In this document: one piece after another, positions 1 to 8,725 of the stretch | How the letters are laid out: each line of letters opens with the position of its first letter | Position numbering within the stretch: position 1 is the stretch's first letter | IMG/VR virus record: IMGVR_UViG_3300027917_000067 | Span: 1-46,986 of that record | Strand: one strand, 5' to 3' | Source of the DNA: a virus | DNA length: 46,986 bases | The notes under the pieces: model-generated | The model's database searches: none | What the model saw: the letters and a program-made list of their open reading frames with translations, nothing else | Told to the model about the DNA's origin: nothing | Translations under genes and position numbers: made by a program

Positions 1-1456
1 TCCAATCTCCAGTATTAGGTAAATCTAAAACATAGCCATCTAATTTCATTCTTAATGTTCCACCAGTATAGAAATTATGTCCAGACATATTAGAACTTGC
101 ACCATAATACATTCTTCCACCTGCATAACTATCTATTGGTCCTATGTAAGTAGTATTACTCCCATTTATTCCTAACACTCTTGTTAGTGTATTTGCAGAA
201 TCTCTTTGATATATATAGTTAGCATTTGCATTAAATACTAAATCATCTCCAACTCTTACATCGTCAGTAAATTGACCAGTTCCTATAACATCGAGCGAAT
301 AGCTTGGTGAGTTAGTTCCTATACCGACTCTATCAGTTCCACCATCTACCCATAAAGTATATAAACTACCAGTAGTTGCAAATCTTGTATTAATATCTGC
401 TTGTGAATTATTAAATTGAATATTACCAGCACTATTAAATTTTATCCTTTCTGCTCCTCCTTGTTTAAAGAACATAGCAGTTCCACCTGATTCTATATAA
501 TCATTAGTTCCATTGTGATAAATTTGCAAATCATTACCTGCACCAATTCTTAATTTTCCACTATCTGACAATAAATTTAAATTGCTACTTGCATCAAAAG
601 TAAGAGTTGATTCTACATCTGCTGTGGTACTATTACCATAAGTCAATAATCCATTAGCAGTAGACCCATTAAAAGATACTGTTCCAGTATTTGTAGTAAA
701 TCCAGAGTCATTATTAAACTTACTTAATCCAATAGATGATAATGCAGTTGATACAGCTTGATTACTTGCATTCCCTAAAAATATTTTATCTTGATTTAGA
801 TTTGGTGTTGCATTACTTCTACCAGCACCACCTACTTTAATACGACCAACACTAGAATCTCTTCTTAGCACTTTACCAATGTTTTGTATTAATGATGATT
901 CTCCACTAGGAGGAGTAGCTGTTAGCGTATTTCCAGTAGTACCACTTGTACTAACATATAATACATCTCCTTCTTCGTAAGAAAATGTATTTATATTAGA
1001 TAAATCACCAAATGTAATAATTTCTATACTTGCATTAGCACTTACTGTTTCTTGAGCAATACCAAACGCAGGCATCTTATTACTATCATTTGCATCAGCA
1101 ATATCTACAGTAGGAGTATTTCCACTAATACCAGATACATATACCGCATCACCTTTTGTAATAGCTACATCTGCTTTTGCTGTAAACTTTACTGGACCTC
1201 TTAATGGACCAATAAATTCAGCAGCAGTTAATTCACCGCTTGTTTCATCATCGGCATCTGAACGTAAAAATTGTGTAGAGTCTAATCCATCTAAAGTGTC
1301 TGCATCTCCACCACCACCAATAGGCACCATAGTATTACTAGCACCATCGTGTATGTATAGAATATCAGCACTATAATCGTATGCTAACTCATATGCTTCT
1401 GTATTACTTGTAGTGGGTGTACCAGACCCTCTTCTAATTTTAATGCGATTAGCCAC
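1..1456 (-). CDS. Tail fibre / appendage protein, C-terminus beyond left edge
   Basis: The reading frame is open from a GTG at 1456-1454 to base 1, giving 485 visible codons. An AAGGAG ribosome site lies 8 nt before the GTG, which decides the start. The N-terminus (about residues 1-50: R-I-K-I-R-R-G-S-G ... Y-E-L-A-Y ... L-Y-I-H-D-G) matches the short module found at the start of many phage fibres (Mtd N-terminal-like), which attaches the fibre to the tail. Later residues are low-complexity, rich in G, S, N and T, and include the fibre-type motif D-R-V-G-I-G-T-N-S-P followed by S-L-D-V. The receptor-binding or chaperone C-terminus is outside the window. It is the most downstream leftward gene and directly follows a second fibre gene. 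Fibre assignment is confident; the receptor is unknown. Confidence 0.8.
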   Translation of the reverse strand, partial: MANRIKIRRGSGTPTTSNTEAYELAYDYSADILYIHDGASNTMVPIGGGGDADTLDGLDSTQFLRSDADDETSGELTAAEFIGPLRGPVKFTAKADVAITKGDAVYVSGISGNTPTVDIADANDSNKMPAFGIAQETVSANASIEIITFGDLSNINTFSYEEGDVLYVSTSGTTGNTLTATPPSGESSLIQNIGKVLRRDSSVGRIKVGGAGRSNATPNLNQDKIFLGNASNQAVSTALSSIGLSKFNNDSGFTTNTGTVSFNGSTANGLLTYGNSTTADVESTLTFDASSNLNLLSDSGKLRIGAGNDLQIYHNGTNDYIESGGTAMFFKQGGAERIKFNSAGNIQFNNSQADINTRFATTGSLYTLWVDGGTDRVGIGTNSPSYSLDVIGTGQFTDDVRVGDDLVFNANANYIYQRDSANTLTRVLGINGSNTTYIGPIDSYAGGRMYYGASSNMSGHNFYTGGTLRMKLDGYVLDLPNTGDW

Positions 1457-1471
1457 TAAAATAACTCCTTA

Positions 1472-3103
1472 TTAATAACTTCCACCATCAATGTAAGCAC
1501 CATCTAGGTTTCCTGAAGTATTGTTTAACGTCATTGTACCAAATGCTACATCTCCAGCACTACCACTAAATACTTCACTTGAATTAGTTGCATCAGCAAT
1601 AAATGTAAATTTACCAGCACTATCATCATATCCAAAGAATCCTACTTTAGCTGAAGTACCATTATGGTATTTAAATTCTATACCTCTATCTTTATCATCA
1701 TCTCCAGTTAGTGCTTCACCACCAAGTGTAAAGATAGGGTCTTCAATAGTAACTGTAGTAGAATCTACTGTTGTAGTAGTACCTTCTACTTGTAAATCAC
1801 CTTTAATAACTAATGTCTTATCAGACTTTAATCTCATAGATTCAGTTGCTACACCACTTGTTGCGGTATAGAATACTAAATCAGTAGTATTTGTAGTAGT
1901 ATTAAATGTTCCTTTTGCTTGAGCTGCAATAGAAGCCGCTAGTTGTCTAGCATCTCCAGTATCAGCTTCACTAGGTGCTGCAAAATCAATTCTACCTAAT
2001 ATATCGTTGTTTAATACATCAGTTTCACTAGTGTATAATCTTAAAATTGCACCAGTTCCAGTAGTTACAGTTAAATTGTTGTCAAGTGATAACGCCGCAT
2101 TAAAGGTTACACCACCAGATGCACCAATGCTAAACGCTTCAGCTCCTAAATAATAACTTCCAGGAGTACCAGCTAAGTAATGAAAACTATTAGAGCCTAC
2201 ATTTGCTGCATAAATATTATTTAGTTCTAATGCACCGCTTACAGTTAAATCGTTTGCTACAGTAGTATTACCAGTACCAGCATCTACTGTAAACGCCGCT
2301 ACACCTGAGGTATCATCTACAATAAAATCTACATCAGAAGTTCCATTACCAATAGTTACATCATTATCAGTAATATTAATAGCATTAATTGAAGCTAAGC
2401 CCATCATAATACGTATAGTATCAGCTTGTGTAAAATCTATAATATTATCGTTATCTGCATTACCAATCTGTAAACTTGAATTATAAATATCAGTAATAGT
2501 AGTTTGTGTTGGATTAATAGCAAATGTTCTTGCTGTAGCACCATCAAATGCACTACCAGTTAATCCACTACCTGTACTTAATTGATTTGGTACTTTTAAT
2601 ACTGATAAACTATCCGTAGATAGTTCCATTGTTGTTCCATCAGCCGCATTGGTATTTAACATAGTACCTTCTACTGAGTCAGCTGAGATAGTTAATGCAC
2701 CACCACCAGATATAGTAGCATCACCAGAAACGCTACCATATATAGCATCTCTTAAATTACCAAATGTTATTTTCTTTTCAGTACCCGCATCAGAAAATGC
2801 AAGATAATCAGTTGCCGCTATTCCTGTACCACCTAATGCCGTAAGATTGTCAATGTTTAATGATACGCTTAATGAATTGTCATCATTTCCACTACCTAGT
2901 GATACTGCAATACCATTACCAGCACTTACATCAGATAAAGTTGATAAATGAAATGGTTGTACAGTACCATCAGAAGCTGTTTGTTTTCCTATAAATAACT
3001 TAGTTCCCTGATTATTCCAAGCTAATTCACCATAAGTTAAAGAAGATGGATTTGTATCTGAGTTCCAAGTAGTATTTCTTTTAATTTGAATTAAATTAGC
3101 CAT
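1472..3103 (-). CDS. Tail fibre-like structural protein (543 aa)
   Basis: The N-terminus (residues 3-45, I-Q-I-K-R-N-T-T ... L-T-Y-G-E-L-A-W ... K-L-F-I-G) is the same Mtd-N-like attachment module as in the neighbouring fibre gene. The middle is repetitive and rich in D, G, S, T and N, as in beta-helical fibre shafts. The C-terminal 130 residues contain a V-E-G-T-T-T-T-V-D-S-T-T-V-T-I-E-D-P element followed by D-R-G-I-E-F-K-Y-H-N-G and G-F-F-G-Y-D-D, a pattern I know from structural proteins of marine cyanophages and related phages. The protein ends in Y-I-D-G-G-S-Y. A strong ribosome site (GAGGAAC) precedes the ATG. It lies between two other fibre-type genes, so it is probably a component of the adsorption apparatus. 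The exact position in the particle is inferred. Confidence 0.75.
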   Translation of the reverse strand: MANLIQIKRNTTWNSDTNPSSLTYGELAWNNQGTKLFIGKQTASDGTVQPFHLSTLSDVSAGNGIAVSLGSGNDDNSLSVSLNIDNLTALGGTGIAATDYLAFSDAGTEKKITFGNLRDAIYGSVSGDATISGGGALTISADSVEGTMLNTNAADGTTMELSTDSLSVLKVPNQLSTGSGLTGSAFDGATARTFAINPTQTTITDIYNSSLQIGNADNDNIIDFTQADTIRIMMGLASINAINITDNDVTIGNGTSDVDFIVDDTSGVAAFTVDAGTGNTTVANDLTVSGALELNNIYAANVGSNSFHYLAGTPGSYYLGAEAFSIGASGGVTFNAALSLDNNLTVTTGTGAILRLYTSETDVLNNDILGRIDFAAPSEADTGDARQLAASIAAQAKGTFNTTTNTTDLVFYTATSGVATESMRLKSDKTLVIKGDLQVEGTTTTVDSTTVTIEDPIFTLGGEALTGDDDKDRGIEFKYHNGTSAKVGFFGYDDSAGKFTFIADATNSSEVFSGSAGDVAFGTMTLNNTSGNLDGAYIDGGSY

Positions 3104-3117
3104 AATTGTTCCTCGGT

Positions 3118-3816
3118 TTAACTATTAAATAATCCCCCGTCTATTCCATCAGCATCTACCCATTTAGAACTAGTATTGTTATATACAAGTATAGCTCCAT
3201 CTACTGGTGATGTTATATCTGTATCATTCAATTCTAAAAGTGTATCTTCTCCTTGAACTGAATTATCAACATAAGTTTTTGTTGCAATTGTATCATCAAC
3301 GGCAACGGTAATTGTATTTCCTGAACCAGAAGTGTCAATTCCAGTTCCTCCAGATACTAATAATGATTCACTATCTAAGTCAATAGATAATGCACCACCC
3401 GTATCTGCTTGAAAGTCTAAATCTTGTGCTGTAACTTGAGTATCTACATAATCTTTTACCGCCGCTGTAGTTGGTAAACTTGTATCATTATCTGATGAAC
3501 CTAAGCCCTCAGTCTCCGTTACAATTGCAGTTTCTTTAAAATTATCTACTTCTAAATTAGAAATAGTATTGTTATCAGCGTCAATTGTTTTGTTTGTAAG
3601 TGTTTGTGTTGCACTACTTGTTGTAGTATCGTTTAAAGCATCTCTAACATTAGTTGCTGTACTATTATCTAAACTTACAGGTATTTTTGCTGCATCAATA
3701 GTAAAACTTTCTTGTGTTTTAACACTATTTTGTATTCCTACAGTTTTTGTAGCTGTATTATTTTGTAAATCAGCTTTTACTACTGGATTAGATTGTAATT
3801 TTACAGTAATAGCCAT
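3118..3816 (-). CDS. Fibre-like structural protein (232 aa)
   Basis: It contains the phrase S-S-A-T-Q-T-L-T-N-K-T-I-D-A-D-N-N-T-I (about residues 67-86), then S-L-P-T-T-A-A-V-K-D-Y-V-D, then I-L-V-Y-N-N-T-S-S-K-W near the C-terminus. All three are recurrent in phage fibre and baseplate-associated proteins of marine phages. It ends D-G-G-L-F-N-S, similar to the end of the next fibre (D-G-G-S-Y). Its ATG overlaps the upstream stop as TAATG, so translation is probably coupled. Likely a short fibre or fibre connector; specific function unknown. Confidence 0.65.
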   Translation of the reverse strand: MAITVKLQSNPVVKADLQNNTATKTVGIQNSVKTQESFTIDAAKIPVSLDNSTATNVRDALNDTTTSSATQTLTNKTIDADNNTISNLEVDNFKETAIVTETEGLGSSDNDTSLPTTAAVKDYVDTQVTAQDLDFQADTGGALSIDLDSESLLVSGGTGIDTSGSGNTITVAVDDTIATKTYVDNSVQGEDTLLELNDTDITSPVDGAILVYNNTSSKWVDADGIDGGLFNS

Positions 3817-4262
3817 TATTCTACCGAATCAGTAAATTGCATATCTAATTGTACTGCTCCCTTTGAAATTACTACATCACCTTGTATTTGTCTTATATAT
3901 GCACCGCCACCAGTACTATCTTTTTCTACTAAATCCCAATATCCTTCAAAATCATCAGCAAAATATTGTATAGCTTCTGCTGGTAATGTTATAATTACGT
4001 GATTAGAACTTCTATCCGCAACAACGTCAAAATGTACTTTTGTTACATTACCAGATTCCCATACATCACTACCACTTGCTGTACCATCAGTTCCTGTAGT
4101 TTTGTTAGGACCAGTAAATGAAGTATGGTCATAATCTGTAACAATAACTGCTGAATAGCTCATTGTTGAAGACATTGTATGCGTGTCATCAAACTCAATA
4201 GTAGCTGAAAAATCTGAGTTTTGTTGTAATTCTAAATCTTGATATTGATTTGCTGAAATCAT
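3816..4262 (-). CDS. Putative virion structural protein (148 aa)
   Basis: I do not recognise a named family. The protein is predicted to be mostly beta strand (S-A-T-I-E-F, S-Y-S-A-V-I-V-T, N-H-V-I-I-T-L-P, Y-I-R-Q-I-Q-G-D-V-V-I-S) and has the general look of the immunoglobulin-like adaptor proteins that precede fibres: a polar term, a 'spread between limits' term, then an I-x-G-x-V-x-I-S strand. It is placed between tail or connector genes and fibres, and its stop overlaps the next start (TAATG). The role as a fibre adaptor is inference only. Confidence 0.55.
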   Translation of the reverse strand: MISANQYQDLELQQNSDFSATIEFDDTHTMSSTMSYSAVIVTDYDHTSFTGPNKTTGTDGTASGSDVWESGNVTKVHFDVVADRSSNHVIITLPAEAIQYFADDFEGYWDLVEKDSTGGGAYIRQIQGDVVISKGAVQLDMQFTDSVE

Positions 4263-4271
4263 TGAATACTC

Positions 4272-4508
4272 CTAATATAAAAATACAACGTTTGTTGAAC
4301 TAGATTTTGTTGCACTAATTTGATATGTTCTACCCTGAACTAGGTAAATACCTACATCAGTATCATCAATTGTAAGTGTTACTTCAGCACTTGTACCATT
4401 CATATGAACAGCTCTACAAGGGTCCATATCAGAACCAGTTGCATCTACTGCTTTTACGTATGGCGAAACACTTTCACGTACTTCATAATCATTTAATTTC
4501 TTAGCCAT
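4272..4508 (-). CDS. Small virion protein (78 aa)
   Basis: A 78-residue protein with D-A-T-G-S-D-M-D-P-C-R-A-V-H in the centre, G-I-Y-L-V-Q-G-R-T-Y-Q-I after it, and a hydrophobic terminal V-V-F-L-Y. Short phage structural proteins of the pattern 'A-T-G-x-D-x-x-P-C-R ... L-x-V-x-x-T ... A-L-Y' are common among capsid or tail decoration-type proteins. It sits in the structural cluster with a good ribosome site (AGGAGAAC). The decoration or spike role is inferred from size, position and pattern. Confidence 0.55.
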   Translation of the reverse strand: MAKKLNDYEVRESVSPYVKAVDATGSDMDPCRAVHMNGTSAEVTLTIDDTDVGIYLVQGRTYQISATKSSSTNVVFLY

Positions 4509-4520
4509 TTTGTTCTCCTA

Positions 4521-4982
4521 TTATTTAACTGCAAATGTTTTAATTGTACTGGTAAAAAAGACTTTATTTTTATTGCCTTCGTTATCAGAAACTTTTTTAT
4601 AAAATTCTCTCATATAATATTCTTTTTCTTGAAGATTCCCCATACGCTCAGCTAATTGTGCTTTTACATAACATACAATTGCTAATGACAACACTCTATT
4701 TACATTAACGTGTGTACTTTCATCAGGCGCTAAAACTTCTGTTAAACTTGAATCAGCAGTTGTTTCTGGGTCTTCTTCTACAAATATTTTTTCTAGTTTT
4801 GTATATTCAATGCGCAATCCATTAGTAATATTTTCATCTGGATAAATAATATCATCTAATGAACCACCCTTTACTCTACCTTGGTTGTCAATAATTCTAC
4901 CAGCACTACGAACTATTTTGTATAAACGTAGTTTTCTACCAGCTTGTATAAATGCATAGGTTCTATTTGTATCATAGCTCAT
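4521..4982 (-). CDS. Hypothetical head-tail / tail protein (153 aa)
   Basis: No family recognised with confidence. The second half is helical (N-V-N-R-V-L-S-L-A-I-V-C-Y-V-K-A-Q-L-A-E-R, then K-E-Y-Y-M-R-E-F-Y-K-K-V). This resembles small connector proteins, which place one long helix pair after an extended N-terminus. Its start overlaps the upstream stop by ATGA, and it follows the 92-aa and 292-aa adaptor-like genes, so a connector or tail-completion role is plausible but inferred. Confidence 0.55.
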   Translation of the reverse strand: MSYDTNRTYAFIQAGRKLRLYKIVRSAGRIIDNQGRVKGGSLDDIIYPDENITNGLRIEYTKLEKIFVEEDPETTADSSLTEVLAPDESTHVNVNRVLSLAIVCYVKAQLAERMGNLQEKEYYMREFYKKVSDNEGNKNKVFFTSTIKTFAVK

Positions 4983-5257
4983 GGATTGGTATCCTCAGTT
5001 ACTAATGGTTCTGAAGACATTCTTCTAATTTGTTTATACTTATTATCATCTTCAGTATCTAACACACTTATAGATTTGATAGCAATTAATCCAGGAGGTA
5101 AATCATAATCTCTTGTATCTTTTACAATGTTTTGTTTATTTACTTCTGTATCTAATTCGTTGTTAGATTGTATTTCCATTATTGCATCTTTAATATATGC
5201 TATTGTTAAATTTGTATCACGAGTATTTGCTCGTTCCATTATTTCTAAAACTTTCAT
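4979..5257 (-). CDS. Hypothetical adaptor-like protein (92 aa)
   Basis: A short protein with an N-terminal helical segment (I-A-Y-I-K-D-A-I-M-E-I-Q) and then D-T-R-D-Y-D-L-P-P-G-L-I-A-I-K-S-I-S-V-L. The 'Y-x-L-P-x-x-x-x-x-I' turn is frequent at the start of phage head-tail adaptor and tail tubular A-like proteins. It is much shorter than tubular A proteins (usually near 200 aa), so it could be a minimal version or a split one. Both ends overlap their neighbours by 4 nt (ATGA), giving a coupled three-gene run. Confidence 0.5.
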   Translation of the reverse strand: MKVLEIMERANTRDTNLTIAYIKDAIMEIQSNNELDTEVNKQNIVKDTRDYDLPPGLIAIKSISVLDTEDDNKYKQIRRMSSEPLVTEDTNP

Positions 5258-6132
5258 CGTTGAACCCTTTCTGGTCTACGTTGTGATTGTTGTTGTGGTT
5301 CAGCAGCCGCTACTGCACCAGTAATACTTCTTAATTCAGCAATAGCACGTTGATAAAAATTTAATGATTGTTGTACTCGTGTATTTGCTAAACTTAAATC
5401 TCCTTGAGATACTGATATAACACTAGCCGCCATTTCTGGGTCTTCATCTTCTAGCCAATGTATAGCACTTAAACTTGTTTTACTTGTTGCATCAGTACTC
5501 TTTACCCCACCTTCTAAAATCTTTTCAGCATCAGCTACATTAGACAAACGCAACATATCCAAAGAAGCCGCATATAATATAGCGACATTCTCATATTCCG
5601 TTAATATCCAAGCATCTGTGTTTTCATCAATAATTGGCGGTGCTGAATAAACAATAACTCCTTTATCACCATTTCCAGCTGTAACTGTGGTGTCTGCTAC
5701 CGCCCCTGGTTTTGTATAAACCAAATCTGAAGTAGTATCATTATAATCAGGGTCTGGTTTAATAAATATCTTTCCACTTAATTTATAATATTTAGGAAAC
5801 ATTTTTGTTGGAAAGTTTAAGCTATCACTTTCATCAGTTAAATGAATCATTCTATCAGGGATTTCTTGTGCAATTCTTCTTTTTGTTCCATCATAACGAT
5901 ATACTGCTAATACTTTATCATAAGCAATAGAAGAACCATTACCTATAATATTTGTATCTACATCATCTACTACATCTTGTCCATATATTTCTATTTCAGA
6001 AGCAACAGACCATAAAAACTTTTCAGGTAGTGATGAAACAATAAATTTTGCACCAGCATTCAAATATTCTACTAAGAAACGAGCTTTGGATTCGTTTCCA
6101 GTAATATTATTTACTTTTTCCCATAATCTCAT
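5254..6132 (-). CDS. Head-tail adaptor-like structural protein (292 aa)
   Basis: It lies directly after the capsid gene. It starts M-R-L-W-E-K-V-N-N-I-T-G-N-E-S-K-A-R-F-L-V-E-Y-L-N (broken here for clarity): a helical N-terminus, followed by a beta-rich central part (Y-Y-K-L-S-G-K-I-F-I-K-P-D-P), then two helices (Y-E-N-V-A-I-L-Y-A-A-S-L-D; Y-Q-R-A-I-A-E-L-R). The tail is rich in Q, R and P. Proteins of this layout just downstream of the capsid gene are usually head-closure or adaptor proteins. The function is inferred from position and layout. Ribosome site AAAAGGA before ATG 6132. Confidence 0.6.
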   Translation of the reverse strand: MRLWEKVNNITGNESKARFLVEYLNAGAKFIVSSLPEKFLWSVASEIEIYGQDVVDDVDTNIIGNGSSIAYDKVLAVYRYDGTKRRIAQEIPDRMIHLTDESDSLNFPTKMFPKYYKLSGKIFIKPDPDYNDTTSDLVYTKPGAVADTTVTAGNGDKGVIVYSAPPIIDENTDAWILTEYENVAILYAASLDMLRLSNVADAEKILEGGVKSTDATSKTSLSAIHWLEDEDPEMAASVISVSQGDLSLANTRVQQSLNFYQRAIAELRSITGAVAAAEPQQQSQRRPERVQR

Positions 6133-6155
6133 AATTCAATCCTTTTCGCAGTCCA

Positions 6156-6195
6156 CCCCCCAAAGGGAGAAAGGAGGTAAAGAACCTTCAGGGGG
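6156..6195 (-). promoter_or_regulatory. GC-rich hairpin after the capsid gene
   Basis: In the gap between the capsid stop (6222) and the next start (6132), bases 6157-6161 (CCCCC) pair with 6191-6195 (GGGGG), and 6163-6166 (AAGG) pair with 6185-6188 (CCTT). That is nine base pairs with one small internal loop. It is the most GC-rich patch in this region. No U-run follows on the leftward strand, so it may be an attenuating or processing stem rather than a classic terminator. Its location suits raising capsid mRNA relative to downstream genes. Confidence 0.5.
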
Positions 6196-6221
6196 CGACC
6201 ACAAATTACCTACTTAGTACT

Positions 6222-7778
6222 TTAGTACCAAATAGCGTGTGATTCTGGCATCATAAATTCGAAACCAGCCTCAGTTAATATCATATCGACTCTTTTATCG
6301 ATACCTGAGTTCTCAAGAGTTTGAACTCCGACATAGATAGAAGTGTCTCTATTAACCCCATTAGCAACAAGAGGTCTGTATTTAACATTGTTCATGTTAA
6401 CAGCTAAGATTTTAACGTGAGAACCATCTAGTGCAATACATCTTGATACATTTAAATCACCATATACTGTTGAGATAGTTGTTACATCTAAGCCCATAAC
6501 TTTCTTACGTCCAGTTACAGCTAAGTCAGCTCTAAATTGTCCGTCAATGCCAATGTTGTTACCAAAGAATCCACCTAGTTTGTGTAACCAAGTGTAAACC
6601 TCAGTAGAACATAGGAATACAGTCGCTTTATCATTGTTGTATCTTGGGTCTTGATATTGAGACATATCTTGTAGGAAGTCATCAATACTCTTACCACTTG
6701 TCCAAGAGAAGATGTTTCCATAATTCAAGACATAGTCAACCGCACCCTGGGTATGTTGAATCCCAGCAGAATCACTCATTTGACTTGAGAATAATCCAGC
6801 GTGTTCAATGTCCCATTTGTGTTCAATTAACTTTTCTTTCCAAGTTCTTGCCCACTCGTTTGGTTCATATTTAAGAGCTGTTGCTCTAGCTGTATTAGTC
6901 ATACCAAATTCAGTTCTGAAAATCTGAGTTTGTCCATAACCAGTTGAATAAGGGTTGTCTTTCCAACTTTTATTTAGAAGTGAAGAACCTTCAGCGTAAG
7001 ATGTACCTACAACCATAGTTCTTTTACCTTCTAGGTTTTCAGCAATGTCTAGATTGTATACTTCACAAACTGGGTCATCGCCTGAAAAGGAAGCCAAATA
7101 AATGTTAGCAGTTGAGTTGTTTGCAGCTTTAAGAACTGTTGCTTCAACTTTTTTAACTTCAGCAGTTGCTGAACCGCCACCACCTGATAGGTCTGCAGCT
7201 TCTTGAGCGCCTACAACGTCAATTCTTACAAGAATGTAATCTTTAACTGCGCCACCGCCATCAACATCAGAAACAGGTACTTTAAGAATTTGATTTGGCA
7301 TCAAAAACTCAGGAGCTGTTCCTGCATCACCTACGTGAATTTCGGTATTTGAATTTCCTTGAATGTTTTGAATGTTACCTGCTGAATAGTAATCACTAGC
7401 AACAAATAATTCAACACTTTGATTAGCCGCTGTAATAGGAGCATCACTTGTGTCTTTAATATCTGCTGAAGTAAATACATCAGTTGTACCATTATTAAAA
7501 CCTACTACATAGACGTATCTTTTCATAAAAGAATGTCTTTTTTCGGTATATTTGAATTGTGGGTCATCAGTTGGTTTTTTCGCTAAAGTTGAAACCAATC
7601 TGAAGAAAGGTGTCTGAGATAGAGCTAATTCTGAAAATCTTTCAGAAAAGTCATATCGTCTACGTAAATCTCCAGTATCTAACGCTGAACCAGCAATTCC
7701 GCTAAAACCACCTTGGCTTAATGCTGTACTATCAACAATTGCCAAAGGGCTTGTTTTGGGATAACTTGTATCTGCCAT
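6222..7778 (-). CDS. Major capsid protein (SU10 / DUF5309-like)
   Basis: 518 aa. The N-terminal region has F-S-E-L-A-L-S-Q-T-P-F-F-R-L-V followed by K-P-T-D-D-P-Q-F-K-Y-T-E-K-R. This is the 'T-P-F ... F-x-W/Y-x-E' element typical of HK97-fold capsid proteins of the SU10/DUF5309 type. The long central domain (R-T-E-F-G-M-T-N-T-A-R-A; A-T-V-F-L-C-S-T-E-V-Y) and C-terminal strand (D-K-R-V-D-M-I-L-T-E-A-G-F-E) agree. The order portal-scaffold-capsid is standard. The ribosome site GGAGGGAC precedes the ATG. A hairpin follows the stop. It forms the icosahedral shell. Confidence 0.88.
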   Translation of the reverse strand: MADTSYPKTSPLAIVDSTALSQGGFSGIAGSALDTGDLRRRYDFSERFSELALSQTPFFRLVSTLAKKPTDDPQFKYTEKRHSFMKRYVYVVGFNNGTTDVFTSADIKDTSDAPITAANQSVELFVASDYYSAGNIQNIQGNSNTEIHVGDAGTAPEFLMPNQILKVPVSDVDGGGAVKDYILVRIDVVGAQEAADLSGGGGSATAEVKKVEATVLKAANNSTANIYLASFSGDDPVCEVYNLDIAENLEGKRTMVVGTSYAEGSSLLNKSWKDNPYSTGYGQTQIFRTEFGMTNTARATALKYEPNEWARTWKEKLIEHKWDIEHAGLFSSQMSDSAGIQHTQGAVDYVLNYGNIFSWTSGKSIDDFLQDMSQYQDPRYNNDKATVFLCSTEVYTWLHKLGGFFGNNIGIDGQFRADLAVTGRKKVMGLDVTTISTVYGDLNVSRCIALDGSHVKILAVNMNNVKYRPLVANGVNRDTSIYVGVQTLENSGIDKRVDMILTEAGFEFMMPESHAIWY

Positions 7779-7810
7779 TTTTAGTCCCTCCTAAGGGTAT
7801 GTTTAGGTTA

Positions 7811-8698
7811 TTATATTATACTATCTAACCCAGTACCTGTCGAAAGCAACTTATCAAAGACGGCATCGTCTACTGATTTTTCTTCTCTTTGTGCGTTCCC
7901 TGATGATGCAATACTTGTTGGCATTTGCCTAACGTTCTTCATCTGATTAATTACTTCATTTCTAGTATTATTAGCTACCGCTTGGTCTCTATTTTCTCTA
8001 TTCTTTAAGTAATAAACATCTTCTAAAGTAAGTTTGTGTGATTTTGCATAATCAATTAAATCTTCGTATTGTTCTTCAGAAACATTATGTTTAACTTTAA
8101 ACTCTTGTTCCTCAGAAGCTCTACGTGATTGTTCTGATTGTTTTTGAGCAAAATCATTCAATCTTCTTTGCACCACTCCATCAACAGTTGCATTAAACAA
8201 CTTTGCTGATTCTGAATTAGGGTCTGACACAGCTTCGTCATAATCAAAGACAAAATCTTCGTCTAATCCTAATTGCTCTTTTACACTTGTAGGTGCTGAG
8301 CCACCACCCTGAAAATAACCTCTAACGTGAGAAATTAAATTCGGGTCCTCTTTCATAGCATTTAGTAAAGGCATATAAGGTTCTAACTCTTTTAAACGAG
8401 TGTTAAGTCGTTTAGCTTCACGAGAAGAATCACTATATCTCTTTTCTAAATTTGCTACATCCATTTCTGGATTAGCTACTTGCTCTTGTTGTTCAGGGTT
8501 CCCTTGAGGGGAAGTTATCTGCGTCTGTTGAGCTGGTTCTGGACTATCTTGGTCCAGGGTTTCACCCATAACTTGTTTATCAAGCTGAGAAAAAAAATCT
8601 TCTGCAACAGTATCATTACCTTCATCTTGAGGGGCTAACTCTTGATGCTGTTTTCTTTCCGCATCATCAATCATTAGGTTGTTCTCTATGTTTTCCAT
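7811..8698 (-). CDS. Scaffolding protein
   Basis: 295 aa, located between portal and capsid genes, where scaffolding proteins normally lie. Acidic and Q/E-rich N-terminus (about residues 1-80, with P-E-Q-Q-E-Q-V-A-N-P-E), a coiled-coil segment (N-L-E-K-R-Y-S-D-S-S-R-E-A-K-R-L-N-T-R-L), then long charged helices (about 150-260). Low-complexity composition and no enzymatic motif. It would direct capsid assembly and be lost from the mature head. The assignment rests on position and composition rather than on a sequence motif. Confidence 0.75.
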   Translation of the reverse strand: MENIENNLMIDDAERKQHQELAPQDEGNDTVAEDFFSQLDKQVMGETLDQDSPEPAQQTQITSPQGNPEQQEQVANPEMDVANLEKRYSDSSREAKRLNTRLKELEPYMPLLNAMKEDPNLISHVRGYFQGGGSAPTSVKEQLGLDEDFVFDYDEAVSDPNSESAKLFNATVDGVVQRRLNDFAQKQSEQSRRASEEQEFKVKHNVSEEQYEDLIDYAKSHKLTLEDVYYLKNRENRDQAVANNTRNEVINQMKNVRQMPTSIASSGNAQREEKSVDDAVFDKLLSTGTGLDSII

Positions 8699-8725
8699 AC
8701 TGTAAATCTCCTTAATTTACTATTA

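Noticed and set aside
1-3103. Diversity-generating retroelement acting on the Mtd-like fibres
   Set aside because: Only the N-terminal attachment module resembles Mtd. No reverse transcriptase or template/variable repeat pair was seen.
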